The notes beneath the pieces are model-generated. The model was not told where the DNA came from. It did no database searches and worked only from the letters and a program-made list of their open reading frames with translations. The translations under genes were made by a program, and so were the position numbers. A stretch of DNA of 64,000 nucleotides from NCBI GenBank assembly GCA_015066395.1, contig SVOL01000001.1:1-64000 (forward strand), given 5' to 3'. Source of the stretch: Oscillospiraceae bacterium (GTDB lineage: Bacteria; Bacillota; Clostridia; Oscillospirales; Acutalibacteraceae). Positions 54,615 through 64,000 of the stretch are shown here, in pieces. Position 1 is the first letter of the stretch. The number at the start of each line of letters is the position of its first letter.

Positions 54615-55895
54615 TCACACTTTCTCATGTTGTCTTGATTTGAATAACTTATAGATCTCCTCGGTGGCAAGACGGGTCTTAGCCACAAAATCTCCCTGAA
54701 CCTTGGGGAAACAGTAAAACAACATTTTAGAATCGCCGATAACGATAACGTCACCGATCTCATAACAATAAAAATCCGCATAAAGACCATACGACGACGC
54801 GGCACTTTGACCGTAGTTCAACTCACCGTCACAGCCCGTTAATTCAAAACCGTCAACCGAATGTTTTAAATTACCGCTACCTACCTTGTAAAGGCACTTG
54901 GTATCCCGCAGAATATAAATATCAACCGCTACGTCCAACTTATAATCGCCGTTCTCGATCTCGCGCCTTACGCACTCACGTTCCCATGCATACCAATCGG
55001 GCACGTGGCTGAACTCAGTCTCACCGCTTTTAGCCTTCAAAAAGCCTTCTTCCGTCAACTCATAAACCTTGCCGCAGGCCTTGCAGCTGAGTGTCGTTCC
55101 CTCACCCACCATACTTCCTTCCGTATTGCAGTTTGCACACTTAAAAAGCGGTCGGTTGAGAAAATCAGCACGGAATTTTTCGGTAATTTTAACATTATTT
55201 TCCTGCTGCCATCTGAAATAGTCCAGGTCAAACTTTTCGTTTATTACCTTATTTATCGCACCGACCGACATTTCTTTGATTTCCTCAGGAGATAATATAT
55301 ACTCCATATCGGCCGAAACCTTAACCTTGCGAAGCTGCAGATTATTATAAAGAGGGTCGCGCGAGAAGGTTCCCTTTCCCGTTATCATCACGACCGGAAC
55401 ACCCAACAGCTTAATGCATTTTCCTAAGCTTTCGGGCAAGACCGTTGTTGTGCCGTCGAAACTGTAGCTGGCTTCGGGGTACATCAGCACCGAGCTTTTA
55501 AGTTTTTTGAAGCAATAGATCATATCGCGCACCAGTCGGCTGTCCTGCACAAACTTTTTCGTAGACACGCAACCCAACAATCGCATTAACAACCGTTTGC
55601 CGACAAAACCGTCCTGTGTACAAATAATATTAAACCGTCTCGGAAATATTATTGACGAAGCGATCTTAAGATCCAGAAAACTGCAATGGTTCATAAGATA
55701 CAGACACGGCTCGTTTTTATTGAGACGCTCCATACCGATTTTTTTATATGAAAATCTTGTTGCCAGCAAATCGGGCAACGAGACGATTTTAAGCAAAAGC
55801 CGCATTATAAAAAGCTGTTTCCACGGTTTTATATGCTTGTCTTGAGGCAGGTTCATTACCTCGGAATATGTTTTTTCCTTTACCTTTATCTTCAT
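54615..55895 (-). CDS. PlsC-like acyltransferase with C-terminal zinc-ribbon and extra domain
   Basis: LYLMNHCSFLDLKIASSIIFPRRFNIICTQ...VLMYPEASYSFDGTTTVLPESLGKCIKLLGVPVV; C-terminal CANC..CKAC zinc ribbon. Confidence 0.8.
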   Translation of the reverse strand: MKIKVKEKTYSEVMNLPQDKHIKPWKQLFIMRLLLKIVSLPDLLATRFSYKKIGMERLNKNEPCLYLMNHCSFLDLKIASSIIFPRRFNIICTQDGFVGKRLLMRLLGCVSTKKFVQDSRLVRDMIYCFKKLKSSVLMYPEASYSFDGTTTVLPESLGKCIKLLGVPVVMITGKGTFSRDPLYNNLQLRKVKVSADMEYILSPEEIKEMSVGAINKVINEKFDLDYFRWQQENNVKITEKFRADFLNRPLFKCANCNTEGSMVGEGTTLSCKACGKVYELTEEGFLKAKSGETEFSHVPDWYAWERECVRREIENGDYKLDVAVDIYILRDTKCLYKVGSGNLKHSVDGFELTGCDGELNYGQSAASSYGLYADFYCYEIGDVIVIGDSKMLFYCFPKVQGDFVAKTRLATEEIYKLFKSRQHEKV

Positions 55896-56590
55896 AGACC
55901 ATCCTCATTATTTTCAACACTTTTAACGTACAAAACTCCACCGTCGACCGTGAATTTGACCTCATATTGGCAATAACAAAGACCGTAAATTCTTTCCGGG
56001 TCATTCTGATATGACGGTCTCGGATCGGCTGATAAAACACCTGTCAACTGTTCTACAACCGAAGGGGCTATTCCCTTTTTAAGCTCCTCTGGAAATTCCA
56101 CCTCTAACCTATATTTCGAATAACTTTCGGTAAAACCGTCCAATGCATCGGGATGACTGTCGGTGAATTTTAAGTAAGGCTTAATATCGAAAATAGGTGT
56201 TCCATCGAGAAGATCTGCGCCCGAAACATATAACACCGGACCTTTGGTTTTAGTTGTTTCTATCTTCAGCAGTTTTACGGACGACAATCCTAACTCATTA
56301 GGTCTGAAGGGTGAACGTGTGGCAAAAACTCCCATTCGGGAATTACCGCCGAGTCGAGGCGGCCTAACGGTCGGCGACCAGCCGTCACGAACACTTTTTG
56401 AAAACTGCCAGATAAGCCAGATATGAGAAAAACCTTCAAGTCCTCTTACGGCATCAGCGTTTCGGTACTCGGGTTCAAAAACTATTTCTGCAACTGTGTT
56501 TTCTACCATTCCGCTTTGACGCGGTATCCCGAATTTTTCCGAAAACCCTGTTTTTATTGTGGCAATTACTTTAAGCTCCATGTTTTTCAC
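55892..56590 (-). CDS. trmO: tRNA (N6-threonylcarbamoyladenosine(37)-N6)-methyltransferase TrmO family
   Basis: KVIATIKTGFSEKFGIPRQSGMVENTVAEIVFEPEYRNADAVRGLEGFSHIWLIWQFS...FATRSPFRPNELGLSSVKLL...DLLDGTPIFDIKPYL. Confidence 0.92.
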   Translation of the reverse strand: MKNMELKVIATIKTGFSEKFGIPRQSGMVENTVAEIVFEPEYRNADAVRGLEGFSHIWLIWQFSKSVRDGWSPTVRPPRLGGNSRMGVFATRSPFRPNELGLSSVKLLKIETTKTKGPVLYVSGADLLDGTPIFDIKPYLKFTDSHPDALDGFTESYSKYRLEVEFPEELKKGIAPSVVEQLTGVLSADPRPSYQNDPERIYGLCYCQYEVKFTVDGGVLYVKSVENNEDGL

Positions 56591-56696
56591 CGTCTCACCC
56601 CACTCTAAACTTTATTTTACCATAAAGCATCACAAATTAAAACAACTATTTTTTGCATATATTTTTTAAAACCGGCACACACCGAGACAAAAAGAT

Positions 56697-56728
56697 CCTA
56701 TGCCGCTTTCACGGCATAGGATCCTTCA
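56697..56728 (-). terminator. Intrinsic terminator of the hydrogenase operon
   Basis: GATCCTATGCCGctttcaCGGCATAGGATC, A-run on plus strand. Confidence 0.85.
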
Positions 56729-56746
56729 ATTACAGTTTAAGGAAGA

Positions 56747-58504
56747 TTATTTGATAACATCCTTGGAACGGTTAACATAAGATGTGTGCAAAATCTTATG
56801 TGCCTTATGGCTGCCGGGTTTCTCAAAGTACTCATCATAGAGAGCCTTGATAACGGGGCTTTCGTGAGACTTTCTCAAAGTATTGCCTGCATCGTAGCTG
56901 TAAAGTGCTGCAGCACGGAGAGCCTTGATGTCAACTGTCTGACGGACAGAAGTAGGCTGAATGGGCTGACCGCCGCCGTTTACACAGCCGCCGGGACAGC
57001 ACATAACTTCGATGAAGTGGTAGTTCTTCTCACCGTTTTCAACAGCGGTAAGAACCTCGTGAACAGCGTCAAGACCGCTAACAACACAGATATTAACGTC
57101 CATGCCTGCAACGTTAACGGTTGCTTCTTTGATAGCGTTAGTGCCACGAACTGCGTGGTAATCAACGTTCTCAATGGTCTTACCTTCCAAGACTTCAGCA
57201 ACGGTTCTGAGAGCAGCTTCCATAACACCGCCGGTAGCACCGAAGATAACACCTGCACCCGTTGCCTCACCCAACGGTGAATCAAACTGCTCGTCGGGAA
57301 GCTTAGTGAACTCGATACGTGCGCGCTTGATCATTCTTGCCAACTCACGTGTGGTGATGGAAATATCAACATCAGCAACACCTGCGGCAGACTGATCGTC
57401 ACGGCCGATCTCGAACTTCTTAGCAGTACAGGGCATAACGGATACAGAAACGATATTCTTAGGATCAATGCCGTTCTTTTCTGCATAGTAGGTCTTAAGC
57501 ACAGCACCGAACATCTGCTGAGGAGACTTGCAGGAAGAAAGGTTTTCGATCATATTGGGATGATACATCTCACAGAACTTGATCCAGCCGGGTGAGCAAG
57601 AGGTGATCATCGGGAGCTTGCCACCGTTCTTTACACGGTCGATAAACTCAGTTCCCTCTTCCATAATGGTAAGGTCAGCGGCAACGTCGGTATCAAATAC
57701 CTTATCGAAGCCCAAACGACGGAGAGCGGCAACCATCTTGCCTTCAACGCCGGTGCCGATAGGCATACCGAACTCTTCACCGAGAGCGGCACGAACTGCA
57801 GGAGCAGTCTGAACAACAACGATCTTCTCGGGATCATTGATAGCCTCGAATACCTTATCGGTGTCATCCTTTTCAGCGATAGCACCGGTCGGGCAGTTTA
57901 CGATACACTGACCGCAGGATACGCAACCAACCTCTGCCAACGGCTTGTTGAAGCCGCAAGCAATATTGGTGTCAATACCACGGTCGTTAGCGCCGATGAC
58001 GCCAACGTGCTGAGCAGCACATGCTGCAACACAGCGGCGGCAAAGAATGCACTTGTTGTTATCACGGTACATATGAGGAGCAGAATAATCGATCTCATAA
58101 ACAGGCTTGTCACCGTCGAACTTATCTTCGACCTCAATGCCGTAGTCGTTACAGAGCTTCTGGAATTCGCAGTTGCCCGAACGAACGCAAGAGAGACACT
58201 TTCTGTCGTGAGTAGAGAGCAAAAGCTCCAAAGTCATCTTTCTGGACTGCTGAACAGCAACAGAATTAGTCTTAACCTCCATACCCTCAGTTACGGGGTA
58301 AACGCAGGAAGCAACGATTCTGAAGCCTCGGCCTTCGTTAACCTCAACAACGCAGATACGGCAAGCACCGATCTCGTTCATCTCCTTCATAAAGCAGAGA
58401 GTAGGAATCTCGATTCCGACCTGTCTTGCTGCTTCAAGGATAGTAGAACCGGCAGGTACAGAGACATCCATACCGTTGATTTTTAAATTTATCATCTTTT
58501 CCAT
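56747..58504 (-). CDS. hydA: NADH-dependent [FeFe] hydrogenase catalytic subunit
   Basis: 2Fe-2S and 4Fe-4S N-terminal clusters; TSCSPGWIKFCE, VMPCTAKKFE, EVMCCPGGCVNGGGQP H-cluster motifs. Confidence 0.95.
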   Translation of the reverse strand: MEKMINLKINGMDVSVPAGSTILEAARQVGIEIPTLCFMKEMNEIGACRICVVEVNEGRGFRIVASCVYPVTEGMEVKTNSVAVQQSRKMTLELLLSTHDRKCLSCVRSGNCEFQKLCNDYGIEVEDKFDGDKPVYEIDYSAPHMYRDNNKCILCRRCVAACAAQHVGVIGANDRGIDTNIACGFNKPLAEVGCVSCGQCIVNCPTGAIAEKDDTDKVFEAINDPEKIVVVQTAPAVRAALGEEFGMPIGTGVEGKMVAALRRLGFDKVFDTDVAADLTIMEEGTEFIDRVKNGGKLPMITSCSPGWIKFCEMYHPNMIENLSSCKSPQQMFGAVLKTYYAEKNGIDPKNIVSVSVMPCTAKKFEIGRDDQSAAGVADVDISITTRELARMIKRARIEFTKLPDEQFDSPLGEATGAGVIFGATGGVMEAALRTVAEVLEGKTIENVDYHAVRGTNAIKEATVNVAGMDVNICVVSGLDAVHEVLTAVENGEKNYHFIEVMCCPGGCVNGGGQPIQPTSVRQTVDIKALRAAALYSYDAGNTLRKSHESPVIKALYDEYFEKPGSHKAHKILHTSYVNRSKDVIK

Positions 58505-58522
58505 TGTAGGTATCTCCTTTCC

Positions 58523-60346
58523 TTAACCCTTAATAATTGCCTTGAACTTACATGTACCGACGCAAGCACCGCACTTTACGCACTTAGCAGGATCGATCTC
58601 GTAAGCAGGAAGCTTCTTGCCGGGAGCGGTGTAATCAGTCTTAGTGATAGCACCTGCAGGGCAAGCCTTAGCACACATTCCGCAACCGAAGCACTTGTCC
58701 TTGATGATGCTGTATGTAAGGAGTTCTTTACATACGCCTGCGGGACACTTCTTGTCAACGATGTGAGCTACATACTCGTCACGGAAGTAACGGAGAGTAG
58801 AAAGAACGGGGTTAGGAGCAGTCTGACCGAGACCGCAAAGAGCGTTCTTCTTAATGTAGTAACAGAGCTCTTCCATTCTGTCAAGGTCCTCCAAGGTAGC
58901 CTTGCCCTTGGTGATGTTGTCGAGCATTTCGAGAAGTCTCTTAGTACCGATACGGCAAGGAGTACACTTACCGCAGGACTCGTCAACAGTAAACTCAAGG
59001 AAGAACTTAGCAATATCGACCATACAGCTGTCTTCGTCCATAACGATAAGACCGCCGGAGCCCATCATAGAGCCGATCTCCAAAAGGTTGTCGTAGTCGA
59101 TGGGAATATCAAGATATTCTGCGGGGATACAGCCGCCGGAAGGACCACCGGTCTGAGCAGCCTTGAACTTCTTGCCGTTGGGGATACCGCCGCCGATCTC
59201 TTCAACGATCTGACGAAGAGTAGTACCCATCGGAACCTCAACAAGACCTGTATGCTCAATGTTACCGCCGAGAGCGAATACCTTGGTACCCTTAGATTTC
59301 TCAGTGCCGATAGACTTGAACCAATCAGCACCCTTTAAGATGATCTGAGGAACATTGGCATAGGTCTCAACATTGTTAAGAACGGTCGGTTTGCCGAAAA
59401 GGCCCTTAACTGCAGGGAACGGAGGACGAGGACGAGGCTCACCGCGGTTACCCTCGATAGAAGTCATAAGAGCCGTTTCCTCACCGCAAACGAATGCGCC
59501 TGCACCGAGACGGATCTCCATATCAAAATCAAATCCGGTACCGAAAATATCTTTACCGAGAAGACCATATTCGCGAGCCTGGTCAATAGCGATCTGCAAA
59601 CGGTGAACAGCGATAGGATACTCTGCACGAACATATACAAAGCCCCGGTTTGCGCCGATAGCATAAGCGGCGATAGCCATAGCTTCGATCAAAGCATGGG
59701 GGTCACCTTCGAGAACCGAACGGTCCATAAATGCACCGGGGTCACCTTCGTCGGCGTTACATGCAACATACTTCTGGTCTGCATCGGGAACCAATACACG
59801 GGCCAACTGCCACTTTTTACCTGTGGGGAAGCCTGCACCGCCGCGGCCGCGAAGACCGGAATCAAGAATGGTATCGATAACCTGCTCGGGAGTCATTTCG
59901 GTAAGGACCTTACCGAGAGCAGCGTAACCGTCCATTGCGATGTACTCATCGATGTTTTCGGGGTTGATAACACCGCAGTTACGGAGAGCTACACGCATCT
60001 GCGAGCGGTAGAAAGCGGTATCGTTAAGAGAAACCTCCTTAACGTCAGCCACTTCAGCACCGGTATCGCTGTAGACCAAACGCTCAACGATACGACCTTT
60101 GAGAAGATGCTCGGAAACGATCTCCTTAACATCCTCTTCGGTAACACGGCTGTAGAAAGTGCCGTCGGGATAAACGATGACGACAGGACCCAATGCGCAA
60201 AGACCGAAACAACCGGTCTGAACAATTTTTACTTCCTCGGCAAGGCCGTTGGCTTCGATCTGCTGTTTGAAGGCTTCCTGAATAGCGACACTGCCCGAAG
60301 AGGTACATCCTGTACCGCCACAAATAAGAACTTGTGCACGAATCAT
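58523..60346 (-). CDS. hydB: NADH:ubiquinone oxidoreductase NuoF-like / hydrogenase beta subunit
   Basis: GLRGRGGAGFPTGKKWQLAR (FMN/NADH), ESCGKCTPCRIG, C-terminal 2x4Fe-4S, N-terminal 2Fe-2S thioredoxin-like domain. Confidence 0.94.
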   Translation of the reverse strand: MIRAQVLICGGTGCTSSGSVAIQEAFKQQIEANGLAEEVKIVQTGCFGLCALGPVVIVYPDGTFYSRVTEEDVKEIVSEHLLKGRIVERLVYSDTGAEVADVKEVSLNDTAFYRSQMRVALRNCGVINPENIDEYIAMDGYAALGKVLTEMTPEQVIDTILDSGLRGRGGAGFPTGKKWQLARVLVPDADQKYVACNADEGDPGAFMDRSVLEGDPHALIEAMAIAAYAIGANRGFVYVRAEYPIAVHRLQIAIDQAREYGLLGKDIFGTGFDFDMEIRLGAGAFVCGEETALMTSIEGNRGEPRPRPPFPAVKGLFGKPTVLNNVETYANVPQIILKGADWFKSIGTEKSKGTKVFALGGNIEHTGLVEVPMGTTLRQIVEEIGGGIPNGKKFKAAQTGGPSGGCIPAEYLDIPIDYDNLLEIGSMMGSGGLIVMDEDSCMVDIAKFFLEFTVDESCGKCTPCRIGTKRLLEMLDNITKGKATLEDLDRMEELCYYIKKNALCGLGQTAPNPVLSTLRYFRDEYVAHIVDKKCPAGVCKELLTYSIIKDKCFGCGMCAKACPAGAITKTDYTAPGKKLPAYEIDPAKCVKCGACVGTCKFKAIIKG

Positions 60347-60365
60347 AAATATTACCTCCTGTGAA

Positions 60366-60737
60366 TTAACCCTTGTAATTGTTGATTGTATACTCAGCTA
60401 CAACCTGGCCGCCCTTTAAGTGCTTCTCAATGATTTCAGCTGCCTTATCGGGAGTCATCTTAACATAAGTAACCTTTTCCTTGTCGGACTCATAGATCTC
60501 AACAACAGGCTCAAACTGGCAAATACCGATACAACCGGTCTGGGTAACGGTAACCTTGTCAGCGAGATCTGCTGCGGTGATGCCCTCCACAAAAGCGTTA
60601 AGAACGGGACGTGCGCCTGCTGCGATACCGCAGGTTGCCATACCGACAACTACTCTTGTATCGCCTGAACCCTCACGAAGAACGACCTTGTTCTTCATCT
60701 TGTCTCTGATGGCTGCGAGTTCTGCCAATGACTTCAT
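60366..60737 (-). CDS. NuoE-like (2Fe-2S) ferredoxin protein
   Basis: VVVGMATCGIAAGARPVLNAFVEGI...VTQTGCIGICQFEPVVEIYES. Confidence 0.88.
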   Translation of the reverse strand: MKSLAELAAIRDKMKNKVVLREGSGDTRVVVGMATCGIAAGARPVLNAFVEGITAADLADKVTVTQTGCIGICQFEPVVEIYESDKEKVTYVKMTPDKAAEIIEKHLKGGQVVAEYTINNYKG

Positions 60738-60766
60738 ATTAATCTATCCTTTCTTTGTTGATCTAC

Positions 60767-61327
60767 TTAAATTGTTGCCGCGTATTGTTCCCCTAAGTAT
60801 TCCTTCATCCATTGGACGACCTCGGGATTGTTAAGCGGCACAGACCCTAACTGTTCACGCATCTCTCTTGTGTCGAGCGATACTGTTTTGTCCGGCATCG
60901 TGTGCCTGAACAAAAAGTCAAGTTTTGGGTTGCATTGGATAAGGGTAACTATTGTTGCTATTATATCACCCAATGGGGTGGTATCAATGTGATTTTTGTA
61001 AAACAGAGCCGTCGTAACAGTACCGTGGTTCAGAGGGTTTTCACTCTCGTGCTGAGATTTTATCTCAACATAACCGCCGGTCATCTCGGCTTCCATCTTA
61101 AGAAGCGGAAGACCCAAGCCGACGTTCCTTGTTTTACGGGTAGTCCAGAACGGGTTAGTAACGTTGATAATGAATTCCTCGGTCATACCGCAACCGTCAT
61201 CCGAAATATCCATACGGATCGTTGCCTCGTCTTCGACGATGATTATTCCGATATTTTTTGCCTTGGCTCTTACCGAGTTCTCGGCAATATCAAGAATATT
61301 CAGCGATAATTCCTTCAAAATCCACAC
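60767..61327 (-). CDS. HATPase-domain ATP-binding protein (histidine-kinase-like)
   Basis: LNILDIAENSVRAKAKNIGIIIVEDEATIRMDISDDGCGMTEEF...TRKTRNVGLGLPLLKMEAEMTGGYVEIKS. Confidence 0.88.
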   Translation of the reverse strand: MWILKELSLNILDIAENSVRAKAKNIGIIIVEDEATIRMDISDDGCGMTEEFIINVTNPFWTTRKTRNVGLGLPLLKMEAEMTGGYVEIKSQHESENPLNHGTVTTALFYKNHIDTTPLGDIIATIVTLIQCNPKLDFLFRHTMPDKTVSLDTREMREQLGSVPLNNPEVVQWMKEYLGEQYAATI

Positions 61328-62052
61328 CTCAACTTTTCAAACAGTCTGTGACGTACCAATTCGCTGCTGTACGGTTCATCATCCAATTCGAAGTACGCGT
61401 CGGCATCTCTTATATCCCAAAGAAAATGCGCGTCGGAACTGATTATGGGCAATTTACCGTCAACAACAGGATGTTTTTCTGTTACTTCCGAAATTTTCTC
61501 TTTATCGTGGAACTCGACACAGTTAAAATTCGGTTTCAAAGGCAGAGTTCCCAGCGTATAGATAACACCGTTGGTCTGCCTGTCAATATGTGCAGGATAG
61601 CAGAGTCCGTTAAACCTCGACACGATTTCGGGAACATCGTCATACGAAATATCGGTAGCGTTGGATAGCAGAAATTCATCCGTTCCTATCACGTTGTCCT
61701 CTTCGTCCATTATCAACTGTTCGCCGAAAATGTCGGTTCGGTTTTTTATTAAAATCCTGTGTTTTTCGATCTCTTCTCCAAACCGGAGTGCCTCCTCCAA
61801 CCGCTCAAAAAGACAAACAACGTGAATGTCCTCCGAAGTGGTCAGTTCCATGCCTGCTATCGGAATTATTCCCTGCCGCTTGGCGGCTTTGAAAAATGCG
61901 GGACAATTCTTAACCGTGTTATGGTCGGTCAGCGCCACGATCTGAACACCTGCAATGGTCGCCATTCCGGCGATATTAGAAGGAGTCATATCATTATCGG
62001 CACAAGGTGACAGACAAGAGTGGATATGCAGATCGTAATAATAGCGGTTCAT
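61315..62052 (-). CDS. PHP-domain putative metal-dependent phosphoesterase
   Basis: YYYDLHIHSCLSPCADNDMTPSNIAGMATIAGVQIVALTDHNTVKNCPAFFKAAKRQGI...HIDRQTNG...SSDAHFLWDIRD. Confidence 0.92.
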   Translation of the reverse strand: MNRYYYDLHIHSCLSPCADNDMTPSNIAGMATIAGVQIVALTDHNTVKNCPAFFKAAKRQGIIPIAGMELTTSEDIHVVCLFERLEEALRFGEEIEKHRILIKNRTDIFGEQLIMDEEDNVIGTDEFLLSNATDISYDDVPEIVSRFNGLCYPAHIDRQTNGVIYTLGTLPLKPNFNCVEFHDKEKISEVTEKHPVVDGKLPIISSDAHFLWDIRDADAYFELDDEPYSSELVRHRLFEKLRCGF

Positions 62053-62378
62053 CAGATCAGTGCAGACAGCTCGGTCGCCAGCTCATAGGCCGTTTTGGAA
62101 GAAGTGAAAATATTTATTTCCTTCTCCTTAGCGGTCAGTTTGACGTCCTCGTCCACTTCTACATCCTCTGCCAGGATAATGCAGGCAACATCCGCCAAAG
62201 CGGCAACGGCAACGATGTTAATATTGGACATAATGGTTATCCACACATCATCGGTCGAGGCACGACCCATGACCCAACTGAGCAGGTCACCGATATATAC
62301 ACCCTCGGCAGTGCGATCAGCGTCACACACAGTGACCGCTTTAAGTTCCAGTTTTTCGGAGATCTGTCCTACTGTCAT
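62052..62378 (-). CDS. DRTGG-domain protein
   Basis: MTVGQISEKLELKAVTVCDADRTAEGVYIGDLLSWVMGRASTDDVWITIMSNINIVAVAALADVACIILAEDVEVDEDV. Confidence 0.82.
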   Translation of the reverse strand: MTVGQISEKLELKAVTVCDADRTAEGVYIGDLLSWVMGRASTDDVWITIMSNINIVAVAALADVACIILAEDVEVDEDVKLTAKEKEINIFTSSKTAYELATELSALI

Positions 62379-63667
62379 TATCCTTCATCCTTTTTCTTTG
62401 TTTCTGAGAGATATTTTAAAACGATGCACGAATCAATAGCGTTTTCACCCTTTACGATATCCTCTGCCAAAGCACGGCAGGAAGGAGCACCGCAAGCACC
62501 GCAATCGGTACCGGGCAAAGATTCACGAAGTTTCTGAATATCAGCCATCATTCGCATCGATTCGCCCATATTATCACTGAGCTTGGTCATCGGTTTGTAG
62601 TCCGGCACACCGTCGAAGAAGCATCCCGACGGAATGTAAGGCTCATCCTCCGACAAGAAGTTCTGCGAAACAGGTAAATATCTTCTCAATGTCTGCAATC
62701 TGGCTTTTGCGATAAACGGATTTTCCATTGCCATAACACCGCCGACACAACCGCCGGTACAGGCGTTAAGCTCAATAAACTCGAGTTTGGGAATGGTTCC
62801 GTCTTCTATCTGGTCAAGCATTTTAATGACGTTCTCAATGCCGTCAGCGGCTAAATACTTATCATTAAAAATTGCCGTAGCCTCACCACCCGAAGTGGCC
62901 CAACTTATACCGATCATTCCCGAACGGGAAACCGGCAGAGGCGTTTTCTCACGCTTCATCATATTGATGAGCATAAAATATACATCACTAATCGAAACAA
63001 CCATATCGATCTGGCTCTTGTAATCACCAAATCCGTTCTTGACGTAACTCGTCTTGGCAGGGCAAGGTGAAATAAAGCAGACACCGATATCCTCGTCTTT
63101 AAGCTCGGGATGCTCACGCTTTGCCTTTTCCCTTGCCATCATCGCGGCAACTTCCATAGGCGGTAAAAGCGGAAGCAGGTTGTCTTTTAAATAAGGGAAT
63201 CTTAATGCTATCAGTCTTGCTATTACCGGGCAAGCCGAGCTTATTACCGGCTTTTTGATGCCCGCAGTTTTTAAAAATATACGGGTGTATTCCGAAACTA
63301 TCTCGGCGGCCTGAGACACCTCACATACATCATTGAAGCCCATGTCGAGCAAGCCCTGAAGTACGTAATCAATATCTTCAAGCTCTTCGAACTGACCGTA
63401 GAGTGCCGGTGCCGGCAGCGCTATGCGCCATTTGAATTTGCTTAAATTCTCAAGCTTATTGCAGTCGGCACGTTTTGCCCTGTGAGGGCAGACCCTGATG
63501 CACTCACCGCAGTCAATACATCTATCCGGATTGATGACCGCGTGCCCATCCTTAATGCGGATAGCCTCGGTCGGACAGTGCTTAAGGCAGGTGGTACAGC
63601 CGGTACAGCGTTCACGGTCTAATGTCACCGAATGTTGATATGTATTCATAACAGTCAACCGTCCCAC
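62378..63667 (-). CDS. [FeFe]-hydrogenase-like 4Fe-4S protein (HydA-like large-subunit C-terminal domain, putative sensory/regulatory form)
   Basis: CTGCTTCLKHCP and CIDCGECIRVCP ferredoxin clusters; SSACPVIAR, ISPCPAKTSY, ELNACTGGCVGGV H-cluster-like motifs; C-terminal CGACGAPSC. Confidence 0.87.
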   Translation of the reverse strand: MGRLTVMNTYQHSVTLDRERCTGCTTCLKHCPTEAIRIKDGHAVINPDRCIDCGECIRVCPHRAKRADCNKLENLSKFKWRIALPAPALYGQFEELEDIDYVLQGLLDMGFNDVCEVSQAAEIVSEYTRIFLKTAGIKKPVISSACPVIARLIALRFPYLKDNLLPLLPPMEVAAMMAREKAKREHPELKDEDIGVCFISPCPAKTSYVKNGFGDYKSQIDMVVSISDVYFMLINMMKREKTPLPVSRSGMIGISWATSGGEATAIFNDKYLAADGIENVIKMLDQIEDGTIPKLEFIELNACTGGCVGGVMAMENPFIAKARLQTLRRYLPVSQNFLSEDEPYIPSGCFFDGVPDYKPMTKLSDNMGESMRMMADIQKLRESLPGTDCGACGAPSCRALAEDIVKGENAIDSCIVLKYLSETKKKDEG

Positions 63668-63671
63668 AAAA

Positions 63672-64000
63672 TTACAGTTTCACGGTCATCGTGATTGTAG
63701 TGCCCTTGCCGAGTTCAGACTCGATATCCATAGAATCAGCATACCTTTTCATATTGGGAAGACCCATACCTGCTCCAAATCCTAACGAACGGATATTGTC
63801 GGGAGCAGTCGAAAAGCCTTCCTTCATAGCCATTTCAATGTTGGCAATACCCGGTCCCTTGTCGGCGAGGATCATCTTGATATGATCCTCGAAAACCAGA
63901 ACATCGGCTTCACCGCCGCCCGCGTGAATGACCATATTGATCTCACCCTCGTACATCGCAATGGATACACGGCGGATGGTCTCAGGATTGATCCCCAACT
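63672..64000 (-). CDS. HATPase / anti-sigma-factor-like (RsbW-type) ATP-binding protein, truncated at window end
   Basis: RRVSIAMYEGEINMVIHAGGGEADVLVFEDHIKMILADKGPGIANIEMAMKEGFSTAPDNIRSLGFGAGMGLPNMKRYAD. Confidence 0.82.
   Translation of the reverse strand, partial: LGINPETIRRVSIAMYEGEINMVIHAGGGEADVLVFEDHIKMILADKGPGIANIEMAMKEGFSTAPDNIRSLGFGAGMGLPNMKRYADSMDIESELGKGTTITMTVKL

Overview
The window is about 64 kb of a low-to-mid GC Firmicutes genome, most likely Clostridia/Oscillospiraceae. That assignment rests on gene content, ribosomal operon order, a dockerin-bearing protein and an NADH-dependent [FeFe]-hydrogenase cluster; it is inference only. Most of the window is conserved housekeeping DNA. 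It contains the S10-spc-alpha ribosomal protein operon (minus strand, ~8.4-23.8 kb; rpsJ to rplQ, including secY, adk, map, infA and rpoA), the rpoB-rpoC-rpsL-rpsG-fusA-tuf block (minus, 37.6-49.7 kb), and an aromatic amino acid operon aroE-aroK-aroF-aroB-aroA-aroC-pheA (plus, 26.9-33.9 kb). It also contains nadA-mnmA-apbE (plus, 50.0-53.0 kb) and a hydrogenase-type operon (minus, 56.7-64.0 kb). The less ordinary parts are: a tandem SGNH-hydrolase/dockerin protein whose second SGNH copy has lost its catalytic residues; a membrane-protein gene with an internal, RBS-preceded small ORF in frame; a stand-alone GMP synthase ATP-PPase without glutaminase domain; an LCP-PqqD-S26 peptidase-ABC transporter cassette without a visible precursor; a divergent XRE regulator/SLOG (DUF2493) pair with nested operators; an internally deleted RAYT transposase; and an FMN-binding lipoprotein near ApbE. 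I see no rRNA, tRNA or CRISPR array. No feature is clearly a wholly new system; the LCP/PqqD/peptidase/ABC cassette and the XRE/SLOG pair are the best leads. All calls come from reading the sequence; no database search was run.
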